Assembly (NCBI RefSeq): GCF_014334735.1 | Contig: NZ_CP060587.1 | Span: 2,480,001-2,544,000 of the forward strand | Direction of reading: 5' to 3' | DNA: 64,000 nucleotides | DNA from: Aeromicrobium senzhongii | Lineage (GTDB): Bacteria > Actinomycetota > Actinomycetes > Propionibacteriales > Nocardioidaceae | In this document: positions 1 through 7,703 of the stretch, one piece after another | Layout of the letters: the number at the start of each line of letters is the position of its first letter | Position numbering within the stretch: position 1 is the first letter of the stretch | Notes under the pieces: generated by a model | Told to the model about the DNA's origin: nothing | Database searches by the model: none | Seen by the model: the letters and a program-made list of their open reading frames with translations, nothing else | Translations under genes and position numbers: made by a program

Positions 1-127
1 CCAGCCACGAGAGGGTCTCGCCCTGGTCCCACGTGTCCGGGGCGGTGTCGGCCGAGGCCGGCGTCGCGAAGACGACGACGGCGAGCAGGGCGGCGGTCAC
101 GGGGGTGATCACTCGGGCGAGGCTCAT
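1..127 (-). CDS. Exported protein of unknown function, 5' end only
   Basis: The gene starts at an ATG at 127 on the minus strand and runs off the left edge, so only 42 residues are visible. They form a clear signal peptide: a short basic start, a hydrophobic stretch rich in Ala and Val, and an Ala-Ser-Ala site before DTAPDTWDQ. The mature protein is therefore exported or membrane-attached. A TACGAT hexamer (134-139, minus strand) ends 6 nt before the ATG, which fits a leaderless transcript. It is divergent from the MscS gene. No function can be assigned. Confidence 0.6.
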   Translation of the reverse strand, partial: MSLARVITPVTAALLAVVVFATPASADTAPDTWDQGETLSWL

Positions 128-183
128 GGGCACATCGTATCCATCCGCGTCGGAGCTCGACCGCTCACCCGTAGGGTTGAGTC

Positions 184-1086
184 GTGGATTGGTCAGTGAA
201 GCTCGAGGACGTCGTCGCCTGGTTGTTGGATGTGCCCGGCAAGGCCGTCCTCATCATCGCCATCGCGGTGGTGCTGCGCTGGCTGGCACACCGCTTCATC
301 AACCGGCTGACGGGCCGCGCCGCGAAGGGCGCCGTGCCCGAGATTCTCGCCAATTCCAAGGCCGGCGTGTTCCTGTCCGACCTACGCAACGGCACGGCCG
401 AGCGACGCCGACAGCGCGCCGAGACGATGGGGTCGCTCCTGCGCAGCATCGCCTCCGGCGCCATCTGGAGCATCGCCTTCGTCATGGTGCTGGGGGTGTT
501 CGGCCTGCCGATCGCTCCGCTGCTGACCGGCGCCGGTGTCGCCGGTGTCGCCCTGGGCTTCGGCGCGCAGACCCTCGTCAAGGACTTCCTCTCGGGCATC
601 TTCATGATCCTCGAGGACCAGTACGGCGTCGGTGACGCCGTCGACCTCGGCGAGGCCTCCGGCATGGTCGAGTCCGTCGGCCTGCGCGTCACCAAGCTGC
701 GCGACGTCAACGGCACCGCCTGGTACGTGCGCAACGGCGAGATCCTGCGCGTCGGCAACCAGAGCCAGGAGTGGGCGCGCACCGTGCTCGATGTGACCGT
801 CGCCTACGACTCCGACCTCGACCAGGTCCAGCAGATCCTGCGCGAGGAGGCCCACGCCCTCTACACCGACTCGACCCTGTCCTCGTTCATGATCGAGGAG
901 CCCGAGGTCTGGGGCGTCGAGCGGTTCGACAAGGACGGCGTCGTCGTCCGCACGGTGGCCAAGACCGCTCCCCTGCACCAGGGCGAGGTAGGCCGTGCCC
1001 TGCGAAGCCGCGTGCTGCGCCGCTTCGACGCGGCCGGCATCCGCATCCCCTCCACCACTTTTCCGCCCTCGGGAGGCACCGCATGA
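184..1086 (+). CDS. Small-conductance mechanosensitive channel, MscS family
   Basis: This 300-residue protein should form a homo-oligomeric inner-membrane channel that opens under membrane tension and releases solutes on osmotic downshock. Membrane segments lie near residues 19-39, 90-108 and 112-150. The third carries the MscS pore signature, a Gly/Ala-rich helix with GVALGFGAQTLVKDFLSG followed by a conserved EDQYGVGD turn. A cytoplasmic beta domain follows. The GTG at 184 is preferred because a TAGGGT box (172-177) ends 6 nt before it. The stop overlaps the globin start (ATGA), so the two genes are translationally coupled. It is at the short end of the family and has no extra sensor domain. 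Confidence 0.9.
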   Translation: MDWSVKLEDVVAWLLDVPGKAVLIIAIAVVLRWLAHRFINRLTGRAAKGAVPEILANSKAGVFLSDLRNGTAERRRQRAETMGSLLRSIASGAIWSIAFVMVLGVFGLPIAPLLTGAGVAGVALGFGAQTLVKDFLSGIFMILEDQYGVGDAVDLGEASGMVESVGLRVTKLRDVNGTAWYVRNGEILRVGNQSQEWARTVLDVTVAYDSDLDQVQQILREEAHALYTDSTLSSFMIEEPEVWGVERFDKDGVVVRTVAKTAPLHQGEVGRALRSRVLRRFDAAGIRIPSTTFPPSGGTA

Positions 1087-1487
1087 CCGAACCGCAGAAC
1101 GACACGCAGGCCACGGAGACGTTCTACGAGGCGATCGGCGGACACGCCACCATCGCCCTGATCGTCGAGGTCTTCTACCAAGGCGTGGCGCAGGACGAAC
1201 TGCTCAAGCCCATGTACCCCGAGGAGGACCTGGGCCCCGCGGCCGAGCGCCTGACGATGTTCCTCGAGCAGTACTGGGGTGGGCCCACCACCTACTCGCA
1301 GCGCCGCGGCCACCCGCGCCTGCGCATGCGGCACGCCGACTACGCGGTCACCGAGGAGGCGCGCGACCACTGGCTCAAGCACTTCCGCGACGGCCTGGAC
1401 GCCGCACAACTGGAGCCCGAGCTGGACGCGCAGTTCTGGGCGTACGCCCAGCACGCCGCCAACTTCATGATCAACGCGAAGGGCTGA
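1083..1487 (+). CDS. glbO: Group II truncated hemoglobin (trHbO)
   Basis: A 134-residue truncated globin of the GlbO/YjbI group, a cytoplasmic heme protein that binds O2 and is linked in other actinobacteria to redox or NO defence. The sequence shows the family block TYSQRRGHPRLRMRH with the proximal His at residue 84, a B10 Tyr in VFYQG (about residue 32) and the G8 Trp near 97. The ATG at 1083 overlaps the MscS stop by 4 nt, and the reading frame further upstream is overlapped by MscS, so this start is well supported. Its stop abuts the convergent thioesterase stop with no spacer. Confidence 0.92.
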   Translation: MTEPQNDTQATETFYEAIGGHATIALIVEVFYQGVAQDELLKPMYPEEDLGPAAERLTMFLEQYWGGPTTYSQRRGHPRLRMRHADYAVTEEARDHWLKHFRDGLDAAQLEPELDAQFWAYAQHAANFMINAKG

Positions 1488-2189
1488 TCAGCCCATCGCC
1501 GCGAGGAGCGACTGCCGCTCCTCCTCGGTGAACTTGCGCGACGACTGCTTCGCCGCCTCGAAGCCCACCAGCACCGCCGAGGACGAGGCGAACGCCTGAC
1601 CGTCGGCGCCCAATTGGGCCTCGATCACGAAGGATCCGTTGCCCACCCGCGCGACGCGCGTGCGGGTCTCGAGCGCCGGGCACCAGTCGATCGGACGGTG
1701 GTACCTCGCCTCGACACTGGCGACCACGAAGTTCCCGGGCGTGAGCCGGCTCAGCACGCCGTCGATGAACGGGACACGCGTCTCCTGGAAGAGCTCGAAG
1801 ACCTGGGCCTCGCTGACGTGCCCGGAGCCGTCGAGGTCCGTGCGCCGCACCGCGATCGACCCGACCTGGGCGGCCTGGTTCAGCGCCTCGGGGGCGGCAT
1901 GGGTGCCGAACTCGACCTCGACGGCGGCGAACTCGGTGTCCGTGCCGGCCACCCCGATGGACTGCACGATCTGGTTCTGCTCGACCCGGCTCGTGACCAC
2001 GACGGGCTGGCGACCCAGCAGCAAGGGCCGCTTGAACTGGATCCGCATCGCACCGATCGGACCCGGCGGAATCTCGCTCATGCCGGCGCGGGCGTTCTCG
2101 GCGTAACGCAGGTAGACGACGTTGTTGACGTGGTTCAACGAGTCGAGGTCGGCCCAGCGCATCGGGATTTCGTGTCGGAACTCGGTCAC
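1488..2189 (-). CDS. Acyl-CoA thioesterase, tandem hotdog domains
   Basis: A 233-residue protein with two hotdog-fold halves. The N-terminal half has the 4-hydroxybenzoyl-CoA thioesterase-type motif RWADLDSLNHVNNVVYLRY (residues 11-29), and the second half opens with an IAVRRTDLDGSGHVSEAQVFEL stretch that repeats the same Asp-x-x-Gly/Asn-His pattern. The family hydrolyses acyl-CoA to free acid and CoA, or acts on acyl-ACP. The substrate cannot be read from sequence, but the neighbouring carboxylase and FAS genes suggest fatty acyl-CoA. The start is a GTG at 2189. It is convergent with the globin gene, and its stop touches the globin stop. Confidence 0.82.
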   Translation of the reverse strand: MTEFRHEIPMRWADLDSLNHVNNVVYLRYAENARAGMSEIPPGPIGAMRIQFKRPLLLGRQPVVVTSRVEQNQIVQSIGVAGTDTEFAAVEVEFGTHAAPEALNQAAQVGSIAVRRTDLDGSGHVSEAQVFELFQETRVPFIDGVLSRLTPGNFVVASVEARYHRPIDWCPALETRTRVARVGNGSFVIEAQLGADGQAFASSSAVLVGFEAAKQSSRKFTEEERQSLLAAMG

Positions 2190-2278
2190 CCGCGCATCCT
2201 GCCACGCGCCCTTCCGCCCACCACATGGACACTGTATTGTGCTCGACTGTCGGGCCCATAGAGCCGCCCGACGCGCCC

Positions 2279-2506
2279 TCAGGCGCCGACGGTGTCGTCG
2301 ATCTCGACGACCGCGTCGCCCTCCTGGACGATCTGGCCCTCCGAGACGAGGATCCCGGCCACGTGCCCGTGCACGGGCGAGACCACGGGGATCTCCATCT
2401 TCATCGTCTCCATGATGACCAGCGGGTCACCGGGTCCGACCTGGTCGCCCTCACGGGCCAGGATCTTCCACACGTTGCCGACGATCTCGGCCTTGGCGTT
2501 GATCAT
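2279..2506 (-). CDS. Free-standing biotin carboxyl carrier protein (75 aa)
   Basis: A 75-residue protein that is only a biotinyl domain. It carries the attachment motif IMETMKMEIP with the modified Lys at residue 36 and ends about 39 residues later, as in other minimal BCCPs. It would carry carboxybiotin between a biotin carboxylase and the carboxyltransferase encoded immediately upstream, whose stop overlaps this ATG by 4 nt (ATGA). No biotin carboxylase lies next to the pair. The nearest is the fused BC-BCCP subunit at 60.4 kb, which carries its own carrier domain. BirA at 50 kb is the expected modifying enzyme. Confidence 0.9.
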   Translation of the reverse strand: MINAKAEIVGNVWKILAREGDQVGPGDPLVIMETMKMEIPVVSPVHGHVAGILVSEGQIVQEGDAVVEIDDTVGA

Positions 2507-4011
2507 CGGTGCTCCAGCAGGCGCATGGCGGCGACCAGCCGGTCGCGGGTCTCCTCGGGGTGGATGACGTCCTCGATGATCCCGGCCTCGGCCGCGGCAT
2601 AGGGACGCGCGACGTTCTCGCGGTACTCGGCGGCCAGCTCGTCCCGCAGCGCAGCCGGGTCCTCGGCTGCGGCCAGGGCACGCCGGTGCAACAGCCCCAC
2701 GGCGCCGCCGGGGCCCATCACCGCGATCTCGGCGTTCGACCAGGCCCAGGCGTGGTCCGCGCCCAGCGAGGTCGAGCCCATCGCGATGTACGCGCCGCCG
2801 TAGGCCTTGCGCACCACGACGGTCAGGCGCATCGAGCGCTTCGCCTCGACGTAGGCCTTCAGCACCTTCGCGCCGTGCGTGATGATGCCGCGACCCTCTT
2901 CGACCGTGCCCGGCAGGAACCCGGGCACGTCGACGAGCGTGACGATCGGGATCCCGAACCGGCCGCAGAACTCGACGAAGCGGGCGATCTTGACCGAGGT
3001 CTTCGAGTCGAGGATGCCGCCGCGGACGGCAGGCTGGTTCGCGACGACACCGACCGGGCGGCCGTCGATCCGGCCGAACAGGGTCAGCGCGCTGCCGGCG
3101 TGCTCGGGCATGAGCTCGAGGCGGGCGCCGTTGTCGAGCACGCCGTCGACGACGTTCCGCATGTCGAAGACCACGCTGGCCTTCTCGGGCACGACGGTCG
3201 GCAGGCCCGCGGCCGAGATCGGGTTGACCGGCACGGCGTCGCCGACCGGCAGCGGCGCTTCGACGTTCGAGGGCAGGTAAGACAGCAGGTGCCGGACCGA
3301 CTGCAGCGCGTCGAGCTCGGTCTCGACCTCGAGGTGGGCAACACCGCTGATGCGGGTGTGCATCCCGGAGCCGCCGATCTCGTCGGCCGTCGCGTCCTCT
3401 CCCGTGGCGGCGCGGACGATGTCCGGGCCGGTCAGGAACATGTGACCGTGGCCCTTGACCATGATCGTCCAGTCGGTCAGCGCCGGCGAGTACGCGGCGG
3501 CGCCGGCGCACGGGCCGAGGATCACCGAGATCTGCGGGATGCGGGCCTGGGCCTCGACATTGAGGGCGAAGATCTCGCCACAGCCGTGCAGGGCGTGGAT
3601 GCCGTCGGGCACCCGCGCTCCCCCGGAGTCGTTGACGTAGACGATGGGGAATCCGCTGTCGATGGCGAACCGCTGGGCGCGGCAGATCGCCGCGGCCATC
3701 ACGGCGCCGATCGCGCCCGAGGCGATGGCGGCGTCGTGGCAGGCGACGACCACTGGACGACCGTCGACCAGACCCCAGCCCGTGACGACACCGCTACCGG
3801 CGCCGGGCTGGGCCGACTTCAGCGGAGCCAGCTCGACGAAGGTGCCCTCGTCCAACAGCAGCTCCGCGCGTTCGCGGGCGGTGTGGACGCGGGCGCCCCG
3901 GGGCTCGACGCGGGCGAATCGTTCGCGTCGGCGCTGCTCGAGGCTCGCGCGCGGGGCCGAGCCCGCGTCGGTCGTCTGCGTCGTCAGCCGGTCGTGAGAA
4001 ACATGAGGCAT
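2503..4011 (-). CDS. Acyl-CoA carboxylase, carboxyltransferase subunit
   Basis: A 502-residue carboxyltransferase of the biotin-dependent acyl-CoA carboxylase class, with both crotonase-like halves in one chain. Visible landmarks include VYVNDSGGARVPDGIHAL and GPCAGAAAYSPALTDW in the first half, and [16 protein letters not shown] with KAYGGAYIAMGS in the second, which bind carboxybiotin and acyl-CoA through main-chain oxyanion holes. It transfers CO2 from biotin to an acyl-CoA. Acetyl- or propionyl-CoA is likely, and the shared operator with FAS-I favours acetyl-CoA (inference). The ATG at 4011 has a TATAGT box 6 nt upstream, suggesting a leaderless message. It overlaps the BCCP gene by 4 nt. 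Confidence 0.9.
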   Translation of the reverse strand: MPHVSHDRLTTQTTDAGSAPRASLEQRRRERFARVEPRGARVHTARERAELLLDEGTFVELAPLKSAQPGAGSGVVTGWGLVDGRPVVVACHDAAIASGAIGAVMAAAICRAQRFAIDSGFPIVYVNDSGGARVPDGIHALHGCGEIFALNVEAQARIPQISVILGPCAGAAAYSPALTDWTIMVKGHGHMFLTGPDIVRAATGEDATADEIGGSGMHTRISGVAHLEVETELDALQSVRHLLSYLPSNVEAPLPVGDAVPVNPISAAGLPTVVPEKASVVFDMRNVVDGVLDNGARLELMPEHAGSALTLFGRIDGRPVGVVANQPAVRGGILDSKTSVKIARFVEFCGRFGIPIVTLVDVPGFLPGTVEEGRGIITHGAKVLKAYVEAKRSMRLTVVVRKAYGGAYIAMGSTSLGADHAWAWSNAEIAVMGPGGAVGLLHRRALAAAEDPAALRDELAAEYRENVARPYAAAEAGIIEDVIHPEETRDRLVAAMRLLEHR

Positions 4012-4018
4012 TCCTCAA
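4003..4018. promoter_or_regulatory. Imperfect copy of the acc/fas operator over the carboxyltransferase start
   Basis: ATGAGGCATTCCTCAA matches the ATGAGGA-NN-TCCTCAT palindrome in 12 of 14 fixed positions. It spans the start codon of the minus-strand carboxyltransferase gene and lies 29 bp from the better copy at 4032-4047. Confidence 0.55.
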
Positions 4019-4024
4019 CTATAA
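4019..4024 (-). promoter_or_regulatory. -10 box of the carboxyltransferase gene
   Basis: Read on the minus strand this is TATAGT, and its end is 6 nt from the A of the ATG. The palindrome at 4032-4047 falls where the -35 region would be, so a bound repressor would block RNA polymerase. Confidence 0.5.
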
Positions 4025-4031
4025 GGCAAAC

Positions 4032-4047
4032 ATGAGGAACTCCTCAT
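4032..4047. promoter_or_regulatory. Palindromic operator, FasR-type candidate
   Basis: ATGAGGA-AC-TCCTCAT is a palindrome with 7-bp arms and a 2-bp centre. Exactly the same arms occur before FAS-I at 17117-17132. In Corynebacterium and Mycobacterium, FasR (TetR family) controls both fas and acc genes. A FasR-like protein binding here is an inference, and no such regulator gene sits beside either site. Confidence 0.65.
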
Positions 4048-4108
4048 ATTCGCCGTGCGTGTTTCCGATGTGACCTTCCGCACCCGATGGGTCGTGCGCT
4101 ACGGTGAA

Positions 4109-4124
4109 CTAAGCAAGCGCTTAG
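4109..4124. promoter_or_regulatory. TetR-type operator before the SDR/phosphotransferase pair
   Basis: CTAAGCAAGCGCTTAG is the exact reverse complement of 20572-20587. It starts 4 nt after a TACGGT -10 box (4100-4105), so it covers the likely transcription start. An RBS (AAGGAG, 4132-4137) and the GTG at 4145 follow. Confidence 0.65.
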
Positions 4125-4144
4125 ACACTTCAAGGAGACCGCAC

Positions 4145-4900
4145 GTGTCCGAATCCCGTACCGCCATCATCACCGGAGCCGCCCGTGGCATCGGCGCCGG
4201 CATCGCCAAGCGATTCGCCGCCGACGGCTACAAGGTCGCCGTCCTCGACCTCGACGAGGCCGCCTGCCAGAAGGTCGTCGACGAGATCACCTCCGCCGGT
4301 GGCCAGGCCCTCGCGGTCGGCGCCAACGTCGCCGACGCCGCCGCCGTCGAGGCCGCCGTGACGAAGGTCGCCGAGGAGCTGGGCGCGCCCACCGTGCTGG
4401 TCAACAACGCCGGTGTCATTCGCGACAACCTGCTGTTCAAGATGACCGAGGACGACTGGGACATGGTCATGAACGTGCACCTCAAGGGCTCGTTCCTGAT
4501 GACCAAGGCCGTCCAGAAGTACATGACCGAGGCCAAGTACGGCCGCATCGTGAACCTCTCGAGCACGTCGGCACTGGGCAACCGCGGCCAGGCGAACTAC
4601 TCGGCCGCCAAGGCCGGACTGCAGGGCTTCACCAAGACCCTCGCGATCGAGCTGGGCAAGTACGGCGTCACCGCCAACGCGATCGCGCCGGGCTTCATCC
4701 AGACCGACATGACCGCCGCGACGGCCGAGCGCATCGGCGTGCCGTTCGACGACTTCATCGAGTACGCCGCCAAGGAGATCCCGGTGCAGCGCGTCGGGCA
4801 GCCCGAGGACATCGCCAACACCGCGGCGTTCCTGTGCGGCGAGGCGGCCGGCTTCGTCTCCGGCCAGATCATCTACGTCGCCGGCGGACCGAAGGACTGA
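4145..4900 (+). CDS. SDR-family 3-oxoacyl reductase, FabG-like
   Basis: A 251-residue NAD(P)H-dependent short-chain dehydrogenase. The cofactor motif TGAARGIG is near residue 10, NNAGVIRDN near 90, and the catalytic Ser, Tyr and Lys are in NLSSTSAL and YSAAKAG. It ends with the YVAGGPKD type of FabG C-terminus. It probably reduces or oxidises 3-oxo/3-hydroxyacyl thioesters. The shared operator with an acyl-CoA dehydrogenase operon favours acyl-CoA catabolism over fatty acid synthesis (inference). The GTG at 4145 is chosen because AAGGAG sits 7 nt before it and the operator lies between the -10 and this start. The next gene starts 1 nt after the stop. Confidence 0.85.
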   Translation: MSESRTAIITGAARGIGAGIAKRFAADGYKVAVLDLDEAACQKVVDEITSAGGQALAVGANVADAAAVEAAVTKVAEELGAPTVLVNNAGVIRDNLLFKMTEDDWDMVMNVHLKGSFLMTKAVQKYMTEAKYGRIVNLSSTSALGNRGQANYSAAKAGLQGFTKTLAIELGKYGVTANAIAPGFIQTDMTAATAERIGVPFDDFIEYAAKEIPVQRVGQPEDIANTAAFLCGEAAGFVSGQIIYVAGGPKD

Positions 4901-4901
4901 C

Positions 4902-5942
4902 GTGACCTCTTCGGACGAGAGCGTGAAGGGGCTCGACCTCCTCGCGCTGCGGACGTGGCTGGACGCTGAGGTTCCCGGGGAGCTCCCCGGGGACCTCAGC
5001 GCCACGCTCATCACCGGCGGCAAGTCGAACCTGACGTACGCCGTCACCAACGGCGAGCGGGACGTGATCGTCCGGCGTCCCCCGCTGGGTCACGTGCTGG
5101 CCACCGCGCACGACATGGGCCGCGAGCACAAGGTGATGGCCGCACTGGCCGGGACGGCCGTCCCGGTCCCCCGCATGATCGCCGAGTGCACCGACGACTC
5201 CGTCATCGGCGCGTCGTTCTACGTCATGGAGCGCATGCCCGGCACGGCGTTCCAGCGCGCGTCGGACCTCGAGGCTCTCGGGGCCGAGCGCACGCGTGAC
5301 ATCACCGAGCGACTGGTCGACACCCTCGCCGACCTGCACGCGGTCGACTACCAGGCCGTCGGCCTGGCCGACTTCGGTCGTCCCGACGGGTACCTGACGC
5401 GTCAGGTCGCCCGCTGGAAGAAGCAGCTCGACTCGTCGCGCTCGCGGGAGATCGAGGGCATCGACGAGCTGGCCGAGCGACTGACCCGCTCGGTCCCGTC
5501 GTCCAGCGACGGCACGATCGTCCACGGTGACTACCGCCTGGACAACGTCCTGGTCGACACCGAGGACGGCGACCGCATCACGACCGTCCTGGACTGGGAG
5601 ATGAGCACGCTCGGCGATCCGTTGACGGACGTCGCCGTGATGCTCGCCTACCAGAACCTCGCACTGGCCGCCGGCCCGTCGAGCGGCCAGGTCACCGACG
5701 CACCCCTCGCGGCGGGCTACCTCTCACCCGACGAGGCGGTCGCGCGCTACGCCAAGCGCTCGGGCCGCGACGTCAGTGAGCTGGGCTTCCACCTGGGTCT
5801 GGCGTACTTCAAGCTGGCCGTGATCCTCGAGGGCATCTACCTGCGGCACTCGCAGGGCCAGACGGTCGGATCGGGCTTCGACGGCATCGGCGCGATGATC
5901 GACCCGCTCGTCCGGGCCGGATTGGACGCTACTTCTGAGTAG
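4902..5942 (+). CDS. Phosphotransferase of the APH/choline kinase fold, acyl-CoA dehydrogenase-associated type
   Basis: A 346-residue protein of the aminoglycoside phosphotransferase fold. The catalytic loop HGDYRLDNVL and the metal-binding DWEMSTLGDPLTD are intact. It resembles the kinase-like proteins fused to or encoded beside acyl-CoA dehydrogenases in actinobacteria (FadE36 type) and in vertebrate ACAD10/11, which phosphorylate 4-hydroxyacyl-CoA to allow dehydration. That function is an inference from fold and context. The GTG start is 1 nt after the SDR stop, so the two genes form one transcript under the 4109-4124 operator. The stop lies within a GCTACT-AGTAGC inverted repeat just before the TetR gene. 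Confidence 0.8.
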   Translation: MTSSDESVKGLDLLALRTWLDAEVPGELPGDLSATLITGGKSNLTYAVTNGERDVIVRRPPLGHVLATAHDMGREHKVMAALAGTAVPVPRMIAECTDDSVIGASFYVMERMPGTAFQRASDLEALGAERTRDITERLVDTLADLHAVDYQAVGLADFGRPDGYLTRQVARWKKQLDSSRSREIEGIDELAERLTRSVPSSSDGTIVHGDYRLDNVLVDTEDGDRITTVLDWEMSTLGDPLTDVAVMLAYQNLALAAGPSSGQVTDAPLAAGYLSPDEAVARYAKRSGRDVSELGFHLGLAYFKLAVILEGIYLRHSQGQTVGSGFDGIGAMIDPLVRAGLDATSE

Positions 5943-5943
5943 C
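5928..5943. promoter_or_regulatory. Inverted repeat before the TetR gene
   Basis: GCTACT-TCTG-AGTAGC has 6-bp perfect arms. It overlaps the stop of the phosphotransferase gene and lies upstream of the TAGGGT box of the TetR gene. Autoregulation is possible but unproven. Confidence 0.35.
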
Positions 5944-5962
5944 AACGGGTAGGGTGACCCCC

Positions 5963-6586
5963 GTGACCACCCAGATCCTCGAGCCGCGCAAGCGGCCGAC
6001 GCAGGAACGCAGCAAGGTCAAGTTCGACCACCTGTTGCAGGTCTCGCGTGATCTCCTGCTGGAGACGGGGTTCGAGTCGTTCACGTGCGAGGAGGTCGCG
6101 CATCGCGCCGGCCTCCCGATCGGCACCCTGTACCAGTTCTTCGCGAACAAGTACGTGATCGTGTGCGAGCTGGATCGACAGAACGCCGTGGCGATCCAGT
6201 CCGAGCTGGACAAGCTGGCCGGCGAGCTGCCCACGCTGGACTGGCTCGTCCTGCTCGACCGCCTCGTCGACCACATGGCGCAGCTGTGGATCAACGATCC
6301 GTCCCGCAGCGCCGTCTGGTACGCCGTGCAGTCCACCCCGGTCACCCGCGCGACCGCCGAGATCACCGAGCGCGAGCTCGCGGCCCGCGTTGCGCACGTC
6401 CTGGCGCCCTTGACGCCGGGCACGCCGCGCGACCGCCGCAAGATCATGGCCGAGGTCCTCGTGCACATGTCCTACTCGATGCTGAACTTCTCGGTCCGTG
6501 ACCTGCAGGAGCACCACGAGGCCATCATCGAGCTCAAGCGGCTGCTCGCCTCCTACCTGCTGGCCGCCGAGGCCGGCGCCACCTGA
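5963..6586 (+). CDS. TetR/AcrR-family transcriptional regulator
   Basis: A 207-residue repressor-type protein. The N-terminal helix-turn-helix covers about residues 20-65, with the recognition region FTCEEVAHRAGLPIGTLYQFFANKYVIVCEL. The remaining residues are an all-helical ligand-binding domain of unknown ligand. The GTG at 5963 is preferred over the GTG at 5954 because TAGGGT (5950-5955) ends exactly 7 nt before it, the leaderless spacing seen throughout the window. The GCTACT-AGTAGC repeat at 5928-5943 overlaps this promoter and may be its own operator. The gene is downstream of the SDR/phosphotransferase pair and convergent with the epimerase. Confidence 0.85.
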   Translation: MTTQILEPRKRPTQERSKVKFDHLLQVSRDLLLETGFESFTCEEVAHRAGLPIGTLYQFFANKYVIVCELDRQNAVAIQSELDKLAGELPTLDWLVLLDRLVDHMAQLWINDPSRSAVWYAVQSTPVTRATAEITERELAARVAHVLAPLTPGTPRDRRKIMAEVLVHMSYSMLNFSVRDLQEHHEAIIELKRLLASYLLAAEAGAT

Positions 6587-6601
6587 GCCCTCCCCTCTCG
6601 T

Positions 6602-7567
6602 TCAGAGGGCGGTCAGGACGCGGCGCTCCTCCTCGTCGGTGAGGCCACACGGGCGAGGTTCGGTGCGGGCCTCCTCCCAGGCGAGCACGTCGGCCAGGGT
6701 CTCCTCGAGCGGACGGGTCACGAGCCCCTCGGCCCGAGCGCGGCGCGTGTCCATCGTGGCGAAGCCGCGCCAGTCCGCGTCGTCGATCCACAGCGGCAGT
6801 GACTGCGGGCCCATCCAGTGGTCGATCCCCAGTTCGCGCAGCCGCTCCACCGGGACGGACCTCGGGCGCGCCGAGGAGCCGGCCACCCGGGCTGCCGCGT
6901 CGAGCACCGATCGCAGGTCGGTGGTCGTCCCCGTGGCGTTGAACACGCCCTCCACCTGCCGCTCGGCCAGGCTGACGATCCAGGCAGCCAGGTCGCGGAC
7001 GTCGATCATCGCGCACGGGAAGTCGAGGTCGTCGGGCACGACGACCTCCGGGCCCACCGGGTGGGCGAATCGCCACGGCCAGTAGCCGGTGCGACCCGAC
7101 CAGTCCCCGGCGCCGCCGATGAGGCCTGACCGCACCACCGCGGCCGGCCCGGCGGCGCGCACCGCCTCCTCGCACGCGACCTTCGCGGGACCGTAGTCGT
7201 CGTCGGAGGCCATCGCGTCGGCGACCAGCGGCGCGAGGGTCGCGGCGTCCTCCGTCTGCTCGAGCGAGGAGAAGTCGGCGTAGGCGTTGCCGCTGGAGAC
7301 GAGGGTCCAGTGGGCGGCGGTCAGGTCGCGCACGGCACGTCGCACGTGACCGGGTTGGCGCGCGACGTCGATCACGCCTCCCCAGCCGTGACCGGCGAGC
7401 GGCGCGAGGCCGTCCTCGTCGTCGCGATCGACCCGCACGAAGTCGACTCCCGGGGGCGGCTCGGCCGAGCCGCGGGCCCCGCAGGTCACCCGGTGTCCGC
7501 GCGCCACCGCCGTCAGGGCGATCTCACGACCGAGGAAGGCGGTACCGCCCAGCACGAGGAGCTCCAT
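6602..7567 (-). CDS. NAD-dependent epimerase/reductase-like protein (extended SDR)
   Basis: A 321-residue extended SDR. It opens with MELLVLGGTAFLGREIA, a Rossmann GGTxFLGR motif like that of isoflavone reductase/epimerase-type proteins, and has a middle ALVSSGNAY-like segment and a YGPAKV active-site-like segment (Tyr-x3-Lys near 125). This points to NAD(P)-dependent action on a nucleotide sugar or small substrate, but the substrate cannot be inferred. The ATG at 7567 starts directly on the Rossmann strand; the longer frame adds a basic, unlikely leader. It is convergent with the TetR gene. The palindromic repeat lies upstream of it. Confidence 0.7.
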   Translation of the reverse strand: MELLVLGGTAFLGREIALTAVARGHRVTCGARGSAEPPPGVDFVRVDRDDEDGLAPLAGHGWGGVIDVARQPGHVRRAVRDLTAAHWTLVSSGNAYADFSSLEQTEDAATLAPLVADAMASDDDYGPAKVACEEAVRAAGPAAVVRSGLIGGAGDWSGRTGYWPWRFAHPVGPEVVVPDDLDFPCAMIDVRDLAAWIVSLAERQVEGVFNATGTTTDLRSVLDAAARVAGSSARPRSVPVERLRELGIDHWMGPQSLPLWIDDADWRGFATMDTRRARAEGLVTRPLEETLADVLAWEEARTEPRPCGLTDEEERRVLTAL

Positions 7568-7636
7568 CGCCCCAGCCAACCCCCGCCACTGCGGCGTGGG
7601 AAGGGCTGTTCGCCGACGGCACAATCCCCTCCCCCT

Positions 7637-7703
7637 CCCGAGATTTGCTCCCCTTTCGACCTCTCAGAGGTCGTGAAAGGTGGAAATGGGAGCAAATCTC
7701 GGG
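7637..7703. repeat. Long palindromic element, copy 1
   Basis: Two perfect 16-bp arms (7637-7652 and 7688-7703, CCCGAGATTTGCTCCC outer arm) enclose a nested hairpin (GACCTCT-C-AGAGGTC, 7658-7672, flanked by CTTTC and GAAAG). The right half, 7675-7703, is identical over 29 nt to 22459-22487 in copy 2. The left half lacks the 8 nt that would pair with 7680-7687. It ends at the acpS stop codon, so it can act as that transcript's terminator, but the sequence identity with copy 2 makes it a dispersed repeat rather than a chance terminator. Confidence 0.8.

Noticed and set aside
6587..6610. Terminator between the TetR and epimerase genes
   Set aside because: GCCCTC/GAGGGC is only a 6-bp stem with a 12-nt loop, too weak to call.
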